A DNA stretch of 64,000 nucleotides from Mycobacterium sp. Marseille-P9652 (GTDB lineage: Bacteria; Actinomycetota; Actinomycetes; Mycobacteriales; Mycobacteriaceae): contig NZ_CACRUY010000002.1 of the NCBI RefSeq assembly GCF_902652685.1, forward strand, positions 124,001 through 188,000, written 5' to 3'. The position numbers and the translations under genes are program-made. Below, piece by piece: positions 11,084 to 20,956 of this stretch (its first letter is position 1; every line of letters begins with the position of its first letter). The notes beneath the pieces are model-generated. The model saw only the letters and a list, made by a program, of their open reading frames with translations. It did no database searches and was not told where the DNA came from.

Positions 11084-12736
11084 ATGAGTCCGAGAGTCAA
11101 CGTTGCGGCGGCGCTCGCGCGCCAGGCCGACGAGATCGACACCCGCTACCACCCGTCGGCGGCGCTGCGGCGGCAACTGAACAAGGTCTTCCCGACGCAC
11201 TGGTCGTTCCTGCTCGGCGAGATCGCGCTGTACAGCTTCATCGTGCTGCTCCTCACCGGCGTGTACCTCACCCTGTTCTTCGACCCCTCCATGACCGAGG
11301 TCACCTACAACGGCGTCTACCAACCGCTGCGGGGCGTTGAGATGTCGAAGGCGTACGCGTCGGCGCTCGACATCTCCTTCGAGGTGCGCGGCGGGCTGTT
11401 CGTCCGGCAGTTGCATCACTGGGCCGCATTGATCTTCGCCGCCGCGATCATGGTGCACATGGCCCGCGTGTTCTTCACCGGCGCGTTCCGCCGGCCCCGC
11501 GAGGCCAACTGGGTGATCGGCTCGCTGTTGTTGATCCTGGCCATGTTCGAGGGTTTCTTCGGCTACTCGCTGCCCGACGACCTGCTGTCGGGAACGGGCC
11601 TGCGCGCGGCGTTCTCCTCGATCACGTTGGGAATGCCGGTGATCGGCACCTGGCTGCACTGGGCGCTGTTCGGCGGCGACTTTCCGGGCGACCAGATCAT
11701 CCCGCGCCTCTACGCCGTGCACATCCTGATCTTCCCGGGCATCATGCTCGCGCTCATCGGTTTGCACCTGGCGCTGGTGTGGTTCCAGAAGCACACGCAG
11801 TTCCCGGGCCCGGGCCGCACCGAGCGCAACGTGGTGGGCGTGCGGGTGATGCCGGTGTTCGCCGTGAAGTCCGGGGCCTTCTTCGCGGCGATCGTCGGGG
11901 TGCTGGGCCTGATGGGCGGACTGCTGCAGATCAACCCCATCTGGAACCTCGGTCCCTACAAGCCATCTCAGGTCTCAGCGGGTTCCCAGCCGGACTTCTA
12001 TCTCATGTGGACCGACGGGCTTGTGCGCCTGTGGCCGGCGTGGGAGTTCTACTTCGGCCACCACACGATCCCGGCCGCCGTCGCCGTCGCGGTGCTGATG
12101 GGAGTGATCTTCGTTCTCCTCGTCGTGTATCCGTTCCTGGAAAAGCGGTTCACCGGCGATCGCGCCCATCACAACCTGCTGCAGCGTCCCCGTGACGTCC
12201 CGGTGCGCACCTCGATCGGGGCGATGGCGATCGCGTTCTACATCGTCCTGACATTCTCCTCGTTCAACGACATCATCGCGCTGAAGTTCGACATCTCGCT
12301 CAACGCGATGACCTGGATCGGGCGCATCGGGATGGTGGTGCTGCCCCCGATCGTCTACTTCGTCACCTACCGCTGGTGTGTCGCCCTGCAGCGCAGCGAC
12401 CGCGCGGTGCTCGAGCACGGCATCGAGACGGGCATCATCAAACGTCTGCCGCACGGTGCGTACGTCGAGGTGCACCAGCCCCTGGGCCCCGTCGACGACC
12501 ACGGCCACCCGATACCGCTGAGCTACCAGGGGGCACCGGTTCCCAAGCGGCTCAACAAGCTTGGCGCGGGCGGCCGGCCGGGCTCGGGCAGCTTCCTGTC
12601 CGCCGATCCCGCGTCGGAGGACGCCGCGCTGCGCCGGGCGGCTCACGCCGGCGAACAGCTGGCCCTGACCGCGTTACGCGACCGCCAGGACGGCGTCAGC
12701 ACCAACGGCAGCAACGGACACCCTCCGGAGTCCTAA
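11084..12736 (+). CDS. qcrB: cytochrome b (QcrB) paralogue, stand-alone
   Basis: 550 aa, full length for actinobacterial QcrB, the cytochrome b subunit of the menaquinol-cytochrome c reductase (bcc) complex. Multiple membrane segments are visible. Haem-ligand regions are kept ([15 protein letters not shown] and MVHMARVFF; the second pair in [10 protein letters not shown] and GLHLALVWF). The quinol-site region [14 protein letters not shown] followed by [10 protein letters not shown] is also kept. From memory it is close to M. tuberculosis QcrB over its whole length. There is no qcrC, qcrA or ctaE beside it, so it is not the usual qcrCAB locus; it stands alone opposite a TetR gene. It may replace or modify the main QcrB under inducing conditions. 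ATG 11084 matches the family N-terminus. Confidence 0.88.
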   Translation: MSPRVNVAAALARQADEIDTRYHPSAALRRQLNKVFPTHWSFLLGEIALYSFIVLLLTGVYLTLFFDPSMTEVTYNGVYQPLRGVEMSKAYASALDISFEVRGGLFVRQLHHWAALIFAAAIMVHMARVFFTGAFRRPREANWVIGSLLLILAMFEGFFGYSLPDDLLSGTGLRAAFSSITLGMPVIGTWLHWALFGGDFPGDQIIPRLYAVHILIFPGIMLALIGLHLALVWFQKHTQFPGPGRTERNVVGVRVMPVFAVKSGAFFAAIVGVLGLMGGLLQINPIWNLGPYKPSQVSAGSQPDFYLMWTDGLVRLWPAWEFYFGHHTIPAAVAVAVLMGVIFVLLVVYPFLEKRFTGDRAHHNLLQRPRDVPVRTSIGAMAIAFYIVLTFSSFNDIIALKFDISLNAMTWIGRIGMVVLPPIVYFVTYRWCVALQRSDRAVLEHGIETGIIKRLPHGAYVEVHQPLGPVDDHGHPIPLSYQGAPVPKRLNKLGAGGRPGSGSFLSADPASEDAALRRAAHAGEQLALTALRDRQDGVSTNGSNGHPPES

Positions 12737-14235
12737 CCGCCCCGGGCCTCGATCATCGCCGAGCGGTTCACCTTGGTGGCGGCGGTGCGGGGGATCGCGT
12801 CGACGAACTCGACGGTCTTGGGCGCCTTGTAGTGCGCAAGCCGGCCCTTGGCGTAGGCGATGACGTCGTCTTCGCTGAGCGTTGCGCCCGCGGCCCGCTG
12901 GACCACCGCGTGCACGCGGCGTCCCCACTGCGCGTCGGAGAGCCCGATGACCACGACGTCGGCGATGCCCGGGTGGCCGGCCAGCGCCGACTCCACCTCT
13001 GCCGGAAACACATTCGCGCCGCCGGTGACGATCATGTCGACCCGGCGATCGACGATGTAGAGATAGCCGTCCTCGTCGAGGTAGCCGATGTCGCCCGCGG
13101 ACCGGAACCCGTCCTCGGTGGACGGCAGGGGCGGCGCGCCGCCCAGGTAGCGGGAGCCCGCGCTCATCGGTGCGCGCAGATAGATTTCGCCGAATTCGCC
13201 GGGGCCGAGCTGCCGGGTGCCGGCATCGAGGATGCGGACCTCGGTCTCCCGGAAACCGCGTCCCACACTGCCCGGGTGGGCCAGCCACTCGTCGCCGCGC
13301 AGTGCGGTGAGCCCCAGGTTTTCGGTCATCCCGTATGCCGACACGATCTGTTCGGGGCTGAGTAGCTCGAACCAGGTCCGCATGAGCGACGGCGGCATGA
13401 CCGCGGCGCCCTGCAGGATGAAGACGATGCTGGACAGGTCGCGCTGGCGGGCGTCGGGGCGCGCCGCGATGCGCGCGAGCATCGTCGGCGTTGCCGTGAA
13501 GTTGGTGATGCGGAAGCGTTCGATGACGTCCAGAACCAGTGCGGCGTCGAACTTTTCGAGGATGACCAGATGGTCGCCGGCCAGCAGGAAGAAGAACGTG
13601 GCGAAGCCGTTGGTGTGGTAGATCGGCGCGGGCACCATGATGATTTGCGGCTGGGCCACCGGCGTCCAGTTGGCCAGGAACGGCTCGCCGTGCTGGGGCG
13701 TGAAGAGCGACGGCGCAAGGCTGAGGATCACCTTGGGGACGCCCGTCGACCCGCTGCTGCAGATGCCGTTGACGTGCGGGGAGACGGCGGGCGGAAGGGG
13801 TTCCGCGGACTCGGCGGCCGCGCTCGCGTCCAGCTCCCAGCGGGTCGTCTCGTCGACGACCACCGCGGGGTCGATCACCTCGCGCACCCGGGTACGCTCC
13901 CATTCGGGCAGATCCCAGTGCATGGGGACGGGGACCGCGCCGATCTTCCAGCATCCGAGGATGGCCAGCACGAGGTGCTGAGAATTCGGAATGGCAAGCG
14001 CCACAAGCGAACCGCTACCGGCCCCGCGCGCGGCCAGTGCCCGGCCCCACTGGTTGGCGCGCGCGTCGAGCTCACCGAAGGTCATGCTCTGCGCGGAGCC
14101 GTCAAGAGCGACGACGGTCACGGCCGTGGCGTCGGGACGCTGTTCGGCAAGCTCCTGCAGCTTGGTTCCGAACGGTATCCCGTCGGCCAGCGGATCGGGG
14201 GTCGCCCGTGGTGCGAGGGGCTCGGTTGTGCTCAC
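12733..14235 (-). CDS. acyl-CoA synthetase (FadD/AMP-binding)
   Basis: 500 aa adenylate-forming ligase that would activate a carboxylic acid with ATP and CoA. The phosphate loop SSGSTGVPK (about 160), the YGMTENLG motif, and the hinge [20 protein letters not shown] are present, and the late [11 protein letters not shown] block keeps the catalytic Lys. GTG 14235 overlaps the upstream ACAD stop by 4 nt, making this the last gene of a five-gene coupled operon (18486 to 12733). Its stop overlaps the convergent cytochrome b paralogue by 4 bp. It probably supplies the CoA ester on which the four upstream dehydrogenases act. Substrate unknown. Confidence 0.9.
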   Translation of the reverse strand: MSTTEPLAPRATPDPLADGIPFGTKLQELAEQRPDATAVTVVALDGSAQSMTFGELDARANQWGRALAARGAGSGSLVALAIPNSQHLVLAILGCWKIGAVPVPMHWDLPEWERTRVREVIDPAVVVDETTRWELDASAAAESAEPLPPAVSPHVNGICSSGSTGVPKVILSLAPSLFTPQHGEPFLANWTPVAQPQIIMVPAPIYHTNGFATFFFLLAGDHLVILEKFDAALVLDVIERFRITNFTATPTMLARIAARPDARQRDLSSIVFILQGAAVMPPSLMRTWFELLSPEQIVSAYGMTENLGLTALRGDEWLAHPGSVGRGFRETEVRILDAGTRQLGPGEFGEIYLRAPMSAGSRYLGGAPPLPSTEDGFRSAGDIGYLDEDGYLYIVDRRVDMIVTGGANVFPAEVESALAGHPGIADVVVIGLSDAQWGRRVHAVVQRAAGATLSEDDVIAYAKGRLAHYKAPKTVEFVDAIPRTAATKVNRSAMIEARGG

Positions 14236-15167
14236 GCCGGTACCGGCCCCCGAAACAGCGTCTCAAAGGCCCCGTTCGGTACGTCGGGGACCAGCCGCAG
14301 CGCAAGCGCCTCGGCCCCGAGCGGCAACCGGATCAGCGGCTGGGTGTGCCGGTCGAGCACGCTCACGTCGGACTCGTCGCAGAAACCGAGGGCGCCGAGC
14401 AGCTGGTGCGAGGTGCGCAGCACCTGCCGGGCGGTGTCGCAGGCCTTGAGCCGAAGGACCAGGGCGTCGGCCGAAACAACCTGTGTGGGCGTGCTTTCGG
14501 GGCGGGCGATGGTGAACTTGGCCAGCTCGTGCAGGCCCCGGACGGCGACGGCCGCATCGGCGACGGCGAACCGGACGGCCTGGAAGTCGGCGAGGGGCTT
14601 GCCGAACTGGACCCGGGCTCGCACGTGGTCGGTGACGATCCGCACCGACTGCTCCACCGCTCCCAGAATCCGCCATGACCCCAGCACGAGATGAAGGTTA
14701 ACGTCGCGGGCGGGAACGGTACCGTCGGGTGTGCCCAGCGACGCGGGCACCAGGAACGGGCCCAGTTTCGCGGTGGTCCGGGACGCGGGTCGGGGGCGGT
14801 ATCGGTTGCCGTCCAGGTCGGCGGCGACCCAGTCGCCCGGCAGGTCGCCGTGGTCGATGCGCGGCGCTTCGGGATTCACCAGGGCCAGGCGCGCGCCGTC
14901 GATCGCCAGCAGGTCCTCGACGAGCGGGTAGGGCAGCGCCGTCGCGCCGGCGGCCCGGCAGAGCACCGCGGCGGCCAGCACCTCGTCACCGCCGGACCGC
15001 ACGTCGAGGTCGAACGCGCCGACGTCCGCCAGCGCGGCGCGCGCCCCGTCGCGGACGGTGTCGTCGGTCTCGGCGGGGGGCGCCGCCGGGGGGCCGCCCA
15101 GCCGGGCGAGCCGCTTGGCGGCGACGGCGGCGAAATCGCTGATATCTTGCGGCAGTTCGGTTTTCAC
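14232..15167 (-). CDS. acyl-CoA dehydrogenase (FadE family), divergent
   Basis: 311 aa, shorter than usual FadE proteins. The C-terminal helical domain is recognisable (VQFGKPLADFQAVRFAVADAAVAV, then a QLLGALGFCDESDVSVLDRHTQPL block in place of the common HGGxGxTWEHD segment). The middle domain is poorly conserved, so it may be the non-catalytic partner of the ACAD at 15164-16312. GTG 15167 overlaps that gene's stop (GTGA), favouring this start and a heteromeric enzyme. It also overlaps the ligase gene downstream by 4 nt. Confidence 0.82.
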   Translation of the reverse strand: MKTELPQDISDFAAVAAKRLARLGGPPAAPPAETDDTVRDGARAALADVGAFDLDVRSGGDEVLAAAVLCRAAGATALPYPLVEDLLAIDGARLALVNPEAPRIDHGDLPGDWVAADLDGNRYRPRPASRTTAKLGPFLVPASLGTPDGTVPARDVNLHLVLGSWRILGAVEQSVRIVTDHVRARVQFGKPLADFQAVRFAVADAAVAVRGLHELAKFTIARPESTPTQVVSADALVLRLKACDTARQVLRTSHQLLGALGFCDESDVSVLDRHTQPLIRLPLGAEALALRLVPDVPNGAFETLFRGPVPA

Positions 15168-16312
15168 CGGTGCTCTCCCAGGACGTCCCTTGCCACGAGC
15201 ATCCGCTGCACCTCGATGGTGCCCGACGCCACGGTCGCGGCTTGTGCGTAGCGCCAATGGTCTTCGACCGCCCCGTGCAGCGGTGCCGACGTGCCGCTGT
15301 CCAGCGCGGCGGGGCCCAGCACGTCGAACAGCAGCTCGGCCACCTGCTGGTCGCAGGTGGTGGTCGCGATGCGCGCCGCGCTGGCCGCGGCCCCGGCGGA
15401 CGGGTCGTCCTGCAGCGACACCGCCCGGTAGGCCAGCAGCCGGGCCACCCGCAGTTCGACGAGTGCCTTGACCCAGCGGGTGCGCAGCGATTCGGGCAGG
15501 CGGTCCCAGTCGTCGCCCAGCTCGGCGAGCATCCGGTCGAGCAGCGATTCACAGCGTGCGTAGCGCGCGATGCCCACCCGCTCGAAGGCGAGCGCCTCCC
15601 GCATCACCCGCCAGCCGTCGCCGACCTCGCCGAGGACGTCGCCGGGGAAGGCCTGCACGTCGTCGAGGAACATCTCGTTGAGGTGGTGCGGCCCGAGCAT
15701 GGATCCGATGGGCCGGACGGTGAACCCGGGCCGGTCCATCGGGATGAGAAAAAGCGTGAGCCGCTTGGGTTTCGGGGCGTCGGGGTCGGTGCAGGCGGCC
15801 AGCACGCACCACGAGGCCATCAGGGCGTACGAGGTCCACACCTTCTGTCCGGTGATGCGCCAGCCGTCACCGTCGGGGACGGCGCGGGTGCGCAGCGACG
15901 CGAGGTCGGTCCCGGCTTCGGGCTCGGAGAATCCCTGGCACCAGATCACGTCGCCGGAGGCGATGGCCGCCAGGTGTTTGGCCTTCTGCTCGGCCGTGCC
16001 GTAACGCATCAGCGCCGGCCCGACCCAGTTGATGCCCATGTACTGGGGACCGCGCGGTTCGTGCTGGGCCCACATCTCCTCGCGCAGCACGGTCTGTTGC
16101 CACACCGAACCGCCGCCCCCGCCATGCTCTTTCGGCCAGGCCAGCGCCAGCAGCCCCTCCGTGGCCAACAGCTTGCAGAACGTCTCGGTGGTGGCCAGGT
16201 CGCGCGGGTCGTCGGTGCAGGCGCCCAGGAAGCCGGCGGGTATGTGATCGGCGATGAGCTGCCGCAGGCGGTTTCGCAGCTCCGCGGCGTCGTCGCCGAG
16301 GTCATAGTCCAT
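15164..16312 (-). CDS. acyl-CoA dehydrogenase (FadE family)
   Basis: 382 aa. It has the N-terminal WPKEHGGGGGSVWQQ block, the flavin-domain blocks FSEPEAGTDLASLRTRA and GQKVWTSYALMASWCVLAA, and the C-terminal VASGTIEVQRMLVARDVLG block. It starts 18 nt after the upstream ACAD stop and is coupled by 4 nt to the shorter ACAD downstream, so the two probably form one alpha-beta dehydrogenase. It belongs to the five-gene operon read from 18486. Confidence 0.9.
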   Translation of the reverse strand: MDYDLGDDAAELRNRLRQLIADHIPAGFLGACTDDPRDLATTETFCKLLATEGLLALAWPKEHGGGGGSVWQQTVLREEMWAQHEPRGPQYMGINWVGPALMRYGTAEQKAKHLAAIASGDVIWCQGFSEPEAGTDLASLRTRAVPDGDGWRITGQKVWTSYALMASWCVLAACTDPDAPKPKRLTLFLIPMDRPGFTVRPIGSMLGPHHLNEMFLDDVQAFPGDVLGEVGDGWRVMREALAFERVGIARYARCESLLDRMLAELGDDWDRLPESLRTRWVKALVELRVARLLAYRAVSLQDDPSAGAAASAARIATTTCDQQVAELLFDVLGPAALDSGTSAPLHGAVEDHWRYAQAATVASGTIEVQRMLVARDVLGEHR

Positions 16313-16330
16313 GGTCGTCGTCCATTGTGG

Positions 16331-17428
16331 TCATCCCTTCGGCAGCCCGAGCAGCCGCTCGGCGATGATGTTGCGCTGCACCTCCGACGTCCCGCCGTAG
16401 ATCGTGGCGGCCAGGGCGTCCTGTCGTTCGAACAGCAGGTCGGGGTTGTCCGCCGACGCCGGGCCCTGGGCGGCCGCCGCGAGCTCCCAAACGCGTTGCA
16501 GGGTAACCGATCCCAGGAGCTTGAGAATGTCCGCTTCGGGGCTGGGCCGGCCCGCGAGGTCGTTGCCCAGGGCGCGATAGCCCGTCGTGCGCAGCGCCTC
16601 GGCGTCCGCCAGCAGTGAGCCGAGTTCGGTGTGCATGTCGTCACCCGGGCCCGCCCGACGGGCGGCGTCGAGCCCGCGCTCGATCTCCACCCAGTTCATG
16701 ACCCAGATCATCTGGCGTTCGTGGTGCAGCGACGCCATCGCGACGTTCCAGCCGCCGTTCAGCGGCCCGAGCAGGTTTTCGGCCGGCACCTCGACGTCGT
16801 CGAGGAAGACCTCGCAGAACGTCTCGTCCGAGATCGACGCCATCCGAATGGGTTCGATGCGCACCCCGGGCGAGTGCAGGTCGAGGATGAGGCACGAGAT
16901 GCCGCGATGCTTCGGCGCTTCGGGATCGGTGCGCGCGTACAGGGTGCACCAGCGCGACTCGTGGGCCTGGGTGGTCCAGATCTTGTGGCCGTTGACGCGG
17001 AAGACGTCGCCGTCCCGCACCGCGCGGGTGCGCAGTCCGGCGAAGTCGGACCCGGCCTCCGGCTCCGACATGCCCAGCGCCCACCACTCGTCGCCGCGCA
17101 GCAGCGGGACGAGCAGCCGCTTGACCTGCGCTTGTGTGCCGAACTGGCGGATGCCGGGGGCGGCGACGCCCGGGCCTTGAATGTTGGGCAGCTTGGGCGC
17201 GGATCGCATCGCGGCCTCGAGCCGGATTTCCATCGCGTCGCGCAGGCCGAGCGACCGGCCGCCGTGCTCGCGCGGCCAGGTCGGCTGAATCCAGCCGGCC
17301 TCGAAGAGGGCCCGCTGGTAGTCGCGGCGCAGCCCCAGGTCCCAGCGATACCGCGGGTAGTTCTCGTAGTAGTCGCGCGGCAGGAAATCGCTTAGCCAGT
17401 CGGCGAATTCGGCGACCACTGACGTCAT
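16331..17428 (-). CDS. acyl-CoA dehydrogenase (FadE family)
   Basis: 365 aa. The typical blocks WPREHGGRSLGL, MSEPEAGSDFAGLRTRAV, NGHKIWTTQAHESRWCTL and the terminal YGGTSEVQRNIIAERLLGLPKG are all present, making it a standard catalytic-type FadE. ATG 17428 overlaps the upstream ACAD stop (ATGA), so the two should be made in equal amounts. It probably forms an alpha2beta2 pair with the 17425-18486 product. Second gene of the operon. Confidence 0.9.
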   Translation of the reverse strand: MTSVVAEFADWLSDFLPRDYYENYPRYRWDLGLRRDYQRALFEAGWIQPTWPREHGGRSLGLRDAMEIRLEAAMRSAPKLPNIQGPGVAAPGIRQFGTQAQVKRLLVPLLRGDEWWALGMSEPEAGSDFAGLRTRAVRDGDVFRVNGHKIWTTQAHESRWCTLYARTDPEAPKHRGISCLILDLHSPGVRIEPIRMASISDETFCEVFLDDVEVPAENLLGPLNGGWNVAMASLHHERQMIWVMNWVEIERGLDAARRAGPGDDMHTELGSLLADAEALRTTGYRALGNDLAGRPSPEADILKLLGSVTLQRVWELAAAAQGPASADNPDLLFERQDALAATIYGGTSEVQRNIIAERLLGLPKG

Positions 17429-18486
17429 GCCGCGCTCCCGGCGAAGCGGCGGCCGACGTCGCGATAGAGCGCGCGGCTGTCGCCGAGCTGCGCCGCGCCC
17501 TGCCAGGCGTGGCGCACGTAGAGGTGCACGTCGTGCTCCCAGGTCTGGCCGACCGCGCCGTGCACCTGCACGGCCGTGCGCGCGCACGTCGTCGCCGCGT
17601 CGCCCGCGGCCGCCTTGGCGAGCGCCGCGGCGGTCCACGCCTCGGCGGACGTGGTGCCGGGATCGGCCAGCCGCGCCGCCGCCGCGTACGTCAGGCTGCG
17701 GGCGCGCTCCAGCGCAACGTAATTGTCGGCCAGCGCGTGCTTGATTCCCTGGAAGGCACCGATCGGCTTGCCGAATTGGTGGCGGGCCTTGGCGTGTTCG
17801 ACCGAGCGATGCAGCGCGGCGCCGGCCACACCGACCAGGTCGGCGGCCGCGGCGGCCAGCGGCGCCGCCAGCGCGAATTCCGCGTCGACGGGCGCCGTTG
17901 CCAGCGGCTCGACGTCGAACTCCACGTCGGCCAGCGGCTGCGCGGGATCGGTGGACTCGCCGGCCGTCGCGCTCACCCCGTCGCCGCACCGCGCGACCGC
18001 GGCCACGACGGCGCCGTCGGTGCGGGCCAGCGTCACGATCAGTTCCGCGCGCGTGGCATGCGGAACGGCGACCGCGCGCCCGCGCAACCGGCCGTCGCGC
18101 AGGGTCGCCGGGGCGCCGGGCAGCCGCGATCCGGGCGCGTGGACCGCCAGGGTCGCGACGGCGCCGGCGGCGATCTCGGCGAGCGCCGCGTCCAGCCCGG
18201 TGCCACGCAACGCGCCGGCGGCCAGGCCGACGCTGCTCAGCAGCGGGATCGGGGCGATCGCGGTGCCGCATTCCTCGAGCACCGCGGCCAATTCGAGGGG
18301 TCCGTACTCGCCGCCGGGCGTCGCGAGTTCGGTCCAGCCCAGGCCGACCACGGTCTTCCACACCGCGCGCCACCGCTCGGGGTCGGTCATCGCCTGCCTC
18401 GCCGCGTCCGGAGGGGACTCGACGCGCAGGATGTCGCGCACGGCGTCGCGCAGCGACAACTGCTCCGAAGTCAGACCCGCAACCAT
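17425..18486 (-). CDS. acyl-CoA dehydrogenase (FadE family), first gene of operon
   Basis: 353 aa. The C-terminal half carries RHQFGKPIGAFQGIKHALAD and the VQVHGAVGQTWEHDVHLYVRHA block; the N-terminal and middle parts are more divergent, typical of the FadE partner bearing the WEHD segment. ATG 18486 is taken because upstream in-frame codons would read through the divergent promoter region. Shared motif site A (18504-18520) lies just upstream. It opens a coupled operon: two ACAD pairs and an acyl-CoA ligase. Confidence 0.88.
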   Translation of the reverse strand: MVAGLTSEQLSLRDAVRDILRVESPPDAARQAMTDPERWRAVWKTVVGLGWTELATPGGEYGPLELAAVLEECGTAIAPIPLLSSVGLAAGALRGTGLDAALAEIAAGAVATLAVHAPGSRLPGAPATLRDGRLRGRAVAVPHATRAELIVTLARTDGAVVAAVARCGDGVSATAGESTDPAQPLADVEFDVEPLATAPVDAEFALAAPLAAAAADLVGVAGAALHRSVEHAKARHQFGKPIGAFQGIKHALADNYVALERARSLTYAAAARLADPGTTSAEAWTAAALAKAAAGDAATTCARTAVQVHGAVGQTWEHDVHLYVRHAWQGAAQLGDSRALYRDVGRRFAGSAA

Positions 18487-18503
18487 AAGACCCCTAACAT
18501 AAT

Positions 18504-18520
18504 AAAGATAGTAAACTAGC
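18504..18520. promoter_or_regulatory. shared cluster motif, site A
   Basis: AAAGATAGTAAACTAGC between the divergent ACAD operon (18486) and monooxygenase (18548) genes. It shares the 11-mer AAGATAGTAAA with site B at 23714, and on the reverse strand resembles sites C (29479) and D (20957). It may be an operator, or part of a -10 element. Confidence 0.45.
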
Positions 18521-18547
18521 GGGGCCGTTGCAATCGATAGGTGGCGC

Positions 18548-19420
18548 ATGGTCGAGTGGTATCTGTTCCTGCCGCAGGTGCGGCTGTCCGCGGCCGACAT
18601 CACGGACCGGGCGCGGCGCGCGGAGGCGAGCGGATTCGACGGCGTGGCGTTCATCGACCACCTGGAGGCGCCCGGTCAGGCGAGCGAAACCATCTGGGAG
18701 GCAATGGCGATCGCCACCTGGGTCGCCGCCCGGACCGAGCGGCTGCGTGTCGGCCACCTCGTGCTCTGCGACGCCTTTCGCCACCCCGCCGTGCTGGCCA
18801 AGCAGGCCGTCACGCTGTCGGAGGCGTCCGGCGGCAGGTTCGACCTCGGGCTGGGGGCGGGGTCATGGCCGGCGGAGTTCGCCAGATTCGATGTCGGGCA
18901 GGAGGATCCGGTGGCCCGCGTCGAGCAACTTGAGCGTCACCTCGGGCTGATCCGGCAGTACTGGGGCGACGGGCCGGGGGACGGCGCGGCGCCCCAGGCA
19001 CCGCGGCGGTCGCACCCGATACCGCTGGTCCTGGGCGGAACGGGGCGCCGGATGATGGGAGTCGTTCGCCGGTATGCGGATTGGTGGAACCTGCCGGTCA
19101 ACCACTTGGACAGGCTGCCCGCGCTCGCGCCGTCGGCGGGAAGCGCCCGGGTGTCCGTCCAGCTCATGGTGGGATTTGTCGGGGCCGGCGGCGATCCGGA
19201 CAAGGTGCGCGAGGTGAGCACGCGGCGCTTCGGCCACCTGGGGTCCGGCCTGATGTGCGGCGACGCCGACGAACTGACCGGGCGCTTGACCGCCCTGGCC
19301 GCCCACGGCGTGGGGCGGTTCTACGTGTGGTTCGCCGATTTCGCCCTGCCGGACACCCTGCGCGAGTTCGGCGAGTCGGTGATCAAGGCTTTCCCTGGCG
19401 GCGGCGCCGCGCCTCGATAG
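18548..19420 (+). CDS. luciferase-like (LLM) flavin/F420-dependent oxidoreductase
   Basis: 290 aa TIM-barrel oxidoreductase of the bacterial luciferase superfamily. Seen are GFDGVAFIDHLE near the N-terminus, RTERLRVGHLVLCDAFRHPAVLAKQAVTLSEAS, and GRFDLGLGAGSWPAEF, all standard family blocks. It could use F420 or reduced FMN; the sequence alone does not decide. It is divergent from the ACAD operon, and its stop end overlaps the convergent SDR gene by 38 bp. In this setting it probably oxidises or monooxygenates an intermediate of the same pathway. Confidence 0.88.
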   Translation: MVEWYLFLPQVRLSAADITDRARRAEASGFDGVAFIDHLEAPGQASETIWEAMAIATWVAARTERLRVGHLVLCDAFRHPAVLAKQAVTLSEASGGRFDLGLGAGSWPAEFARFDVGQEDPVARVEQLERHLGLIRQYWGDGPGDGAAPQAPRRSHPIPLVLGGTGRRMMGVVRRYADWWNLPVNHLDRLPALAPSAGSARVSVQLMVGFVGAGGDPDKVREVSTRRFGHLGSGLMCGDADELTGRLTALAAHGVGRFYVWFADFALPDTLREFGESVIKAFPGGGAAPR

Positions 19421-20111
19421 GCACCACCGGCGGCCGGGCGAACGGGCCGCGCTGTACGGCGGACAGGCGGATCTCCGGCAGGTCGACCGACGGGTCGACG
19501 GTGTCCAGCCAGGCGACGGCGTCGGCGACGTCGGAGACCCTGATGGCGTACATCTCGAACGGCACATCCTGCAGCATCTCGGTTTCCACCGGGCCGGGGG
19601 TGACGATGTGCACGGCGATGCCGTCGCGGTCGACCTCGAGCGCCAGCGCGCGGGCGAACGCGTTCATGCCCGCCTTGGAGGCGGAATAGGCCGTGCGGGC
19701 CGGCATCGGCTCGTGGGCGGCGGACGACGAGACGAACACGAACCGCGAGCCCGCCCGCATCCGCGGCAGGGCGGCGGCGGTCACCACGAAACATGAATCC
19801 AGGTTGGCCGCGATGATCTCCCGCCACTGGCCGAACGTCTGCTTGCGGGCGTACGTCCCGCCCAGCGTCCCGGCCGCATGCACGACCAGGTCGATGCTCT
19901 CCAATGCGCTTATGGCAGCGGCGAATCCGTCGGCGTCGGAGGCGTCGGCCACGATGTGACGCGCGCCGACCTCCTCGGCGGCCGCGCGCAGCGGTCCCTC
20001 CCGCCGCGCCACCAGGACCACGTCGTACCCGAGTTCGCGGAGCTTGCGGCCACATCCCTTGCCGATGCCGCCACTGCCGCCGGTGACGAGTGCGGTCCTG
20101 TTGGCGGTCAA
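19383..20111 (-). CDS. short-chain dehydrogenase/reductase (SDR)
   Basis: 242 aa classical SDR. The NAD(P)-binding TGGSGGIG motif is at about residues 10-17, VHAAGTLGG represents the NNAG region, and the catalytic Ser (VSSSAA) and YSASK are present. It would interconvert a hydroxyl and a ketone on a pathway intermediate. The start is a TTG whose TTGA overlaps the GntR gene stop, so it is coupled to the regulator. The C-terminal end overlaps the monooxygenase gene on the other strand. Confidence 0.88.
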   Translation of the reverse strand: MTANRTALVTGGSGGIGKGCGRKLRELGYDVVLVARREGPLRAAAEEVGARHIVADASDADGFAAAISALESIDLVVHAAGTLGGTYARKQTFGQWREIIAANLDSCFVVTAAALPRMRAGSRFVFVSSSAAHEPMPARTAYSASKAGMNAFARALALEVDRDGIAVHIVTPGPVETEMLQDVPFEMYAIRVSDVADAVAWLDTVDPSVDLPEIRLSAVQRGPFARPPVVPIEARRRRQGKP

Positions 20112-20929
20112 GAGTTCCGGAGATCCCGCGGTCGCGATAATGCCTGGGGCGAAAAGGCGTAGATGCGTTGGTCGGGACGCCCCGAGAGCACGTAGGTCTG
20201 GGTGTCGGCCAGGTGACGTCCGGCGATGCGGCGGGCGCGGTCGACGTCACCCTCGGCGATGGTCTCGGCCAGCTTGACGTGCGTGCTCAGCACGGCCCGG
20301 CGCTTGGCCAGCGACGGGTAGGTGCCGCGCGCGGCGCTCTCGTCGGCCCACTGCCGCTCGTGGCTGGTCCACAGCGTCTCCAGGCTGCCGACGACCGCGA
20401 TGATGGTGTGGTTACCGCAGCCCCGGACGATGAGATCGTGGAATTCCCGGCCGATTTCGGTGAACGCCCGGCCGTCGTCGATCTGCTCGGCCATCGAGTC
20501 GTTGACCCGCTTGAGTTCCGGCACCAGCGTGTCGGCCCGGTCGGGCCGCTGGGCCGCCAGCGCCGCGCATGCGGGCTCGAGTTCCTGCAGCGCCATGCCA
20601 AGGTCGGCGACCGCAACCGACTCGCTCTGCAGCAACAGGCCGAGCATGTAGGCCGCGCTCGTCTTCGCCGGCGCGTGAACCACCGCGCCGCCGCGGTTGC
20701 CGCGCCGGACCGAGACCAGCCCCTCGGTTTCCAGGATGCGCAGCGCCTCGCGCAGGGACACCAGGCTGACGTTGAACTGCTCGACGAGCACTTCCTGGCG
20801 CGGCAGCAGGTCACCGTCCGCAAGCTCGCCATCGATGATCTGGCGGCGCAACTCGTCGGCTACTATTTCGGCGATCCGCGGCGCCGACAACCGGCGGCGG
20901 GCGTCCGGGCCGATCCCCAAGGCGGTCAT
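20108..20929 (-). CDS. GntR-family (FadR subfamily) regulator
   Basis: 273 aa. The winged helix-turn-helix is at about residues 18-85 (LLPRQEVLVEQFNVSLVSLREALRILETEGLVSVRRG), followed by an all-helical FCD effector domain with typical metal/ligand residues (REFHDLIV, and LSTHVKLAETIAEGD near the C-terminus). FadR-subfamily members sense organic acids or acyl-CoAs. It is divergent from the double CoA-transferase gene, with inverted-repeat site D between them, and coupled to the SDR. It is the best candidate regulator for the motif found at four promoters of the island. Confidence 0.9.
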   Translation of the reverse strand: MTALGIGPDARRRLSAPRIAEIVADELRRQIIDGELADGDLLPRQEVLVEQFNVSLVSLREALRILETEGLVSVRRGNRGGAVVHAPAKTSAAYMLGLLLQSESVAVADLGMALQELEPACAALAAQRPDRADTLVPELKRVNDSMAEQIDDGRAFTEIGREFHDLIVRGCGNHTIIAVVGSLETLWTSHERQWADESAARGTYPSLAKRRAVLSTHVKLAETIAEGDVDRARRIAGRHLADTQTYVLSGRPDQRIYAFSPQALSRPRDLRNS

Positions 20930-20956
20930 CCGATCCTCGTACGGTGCGCTGGCTTA

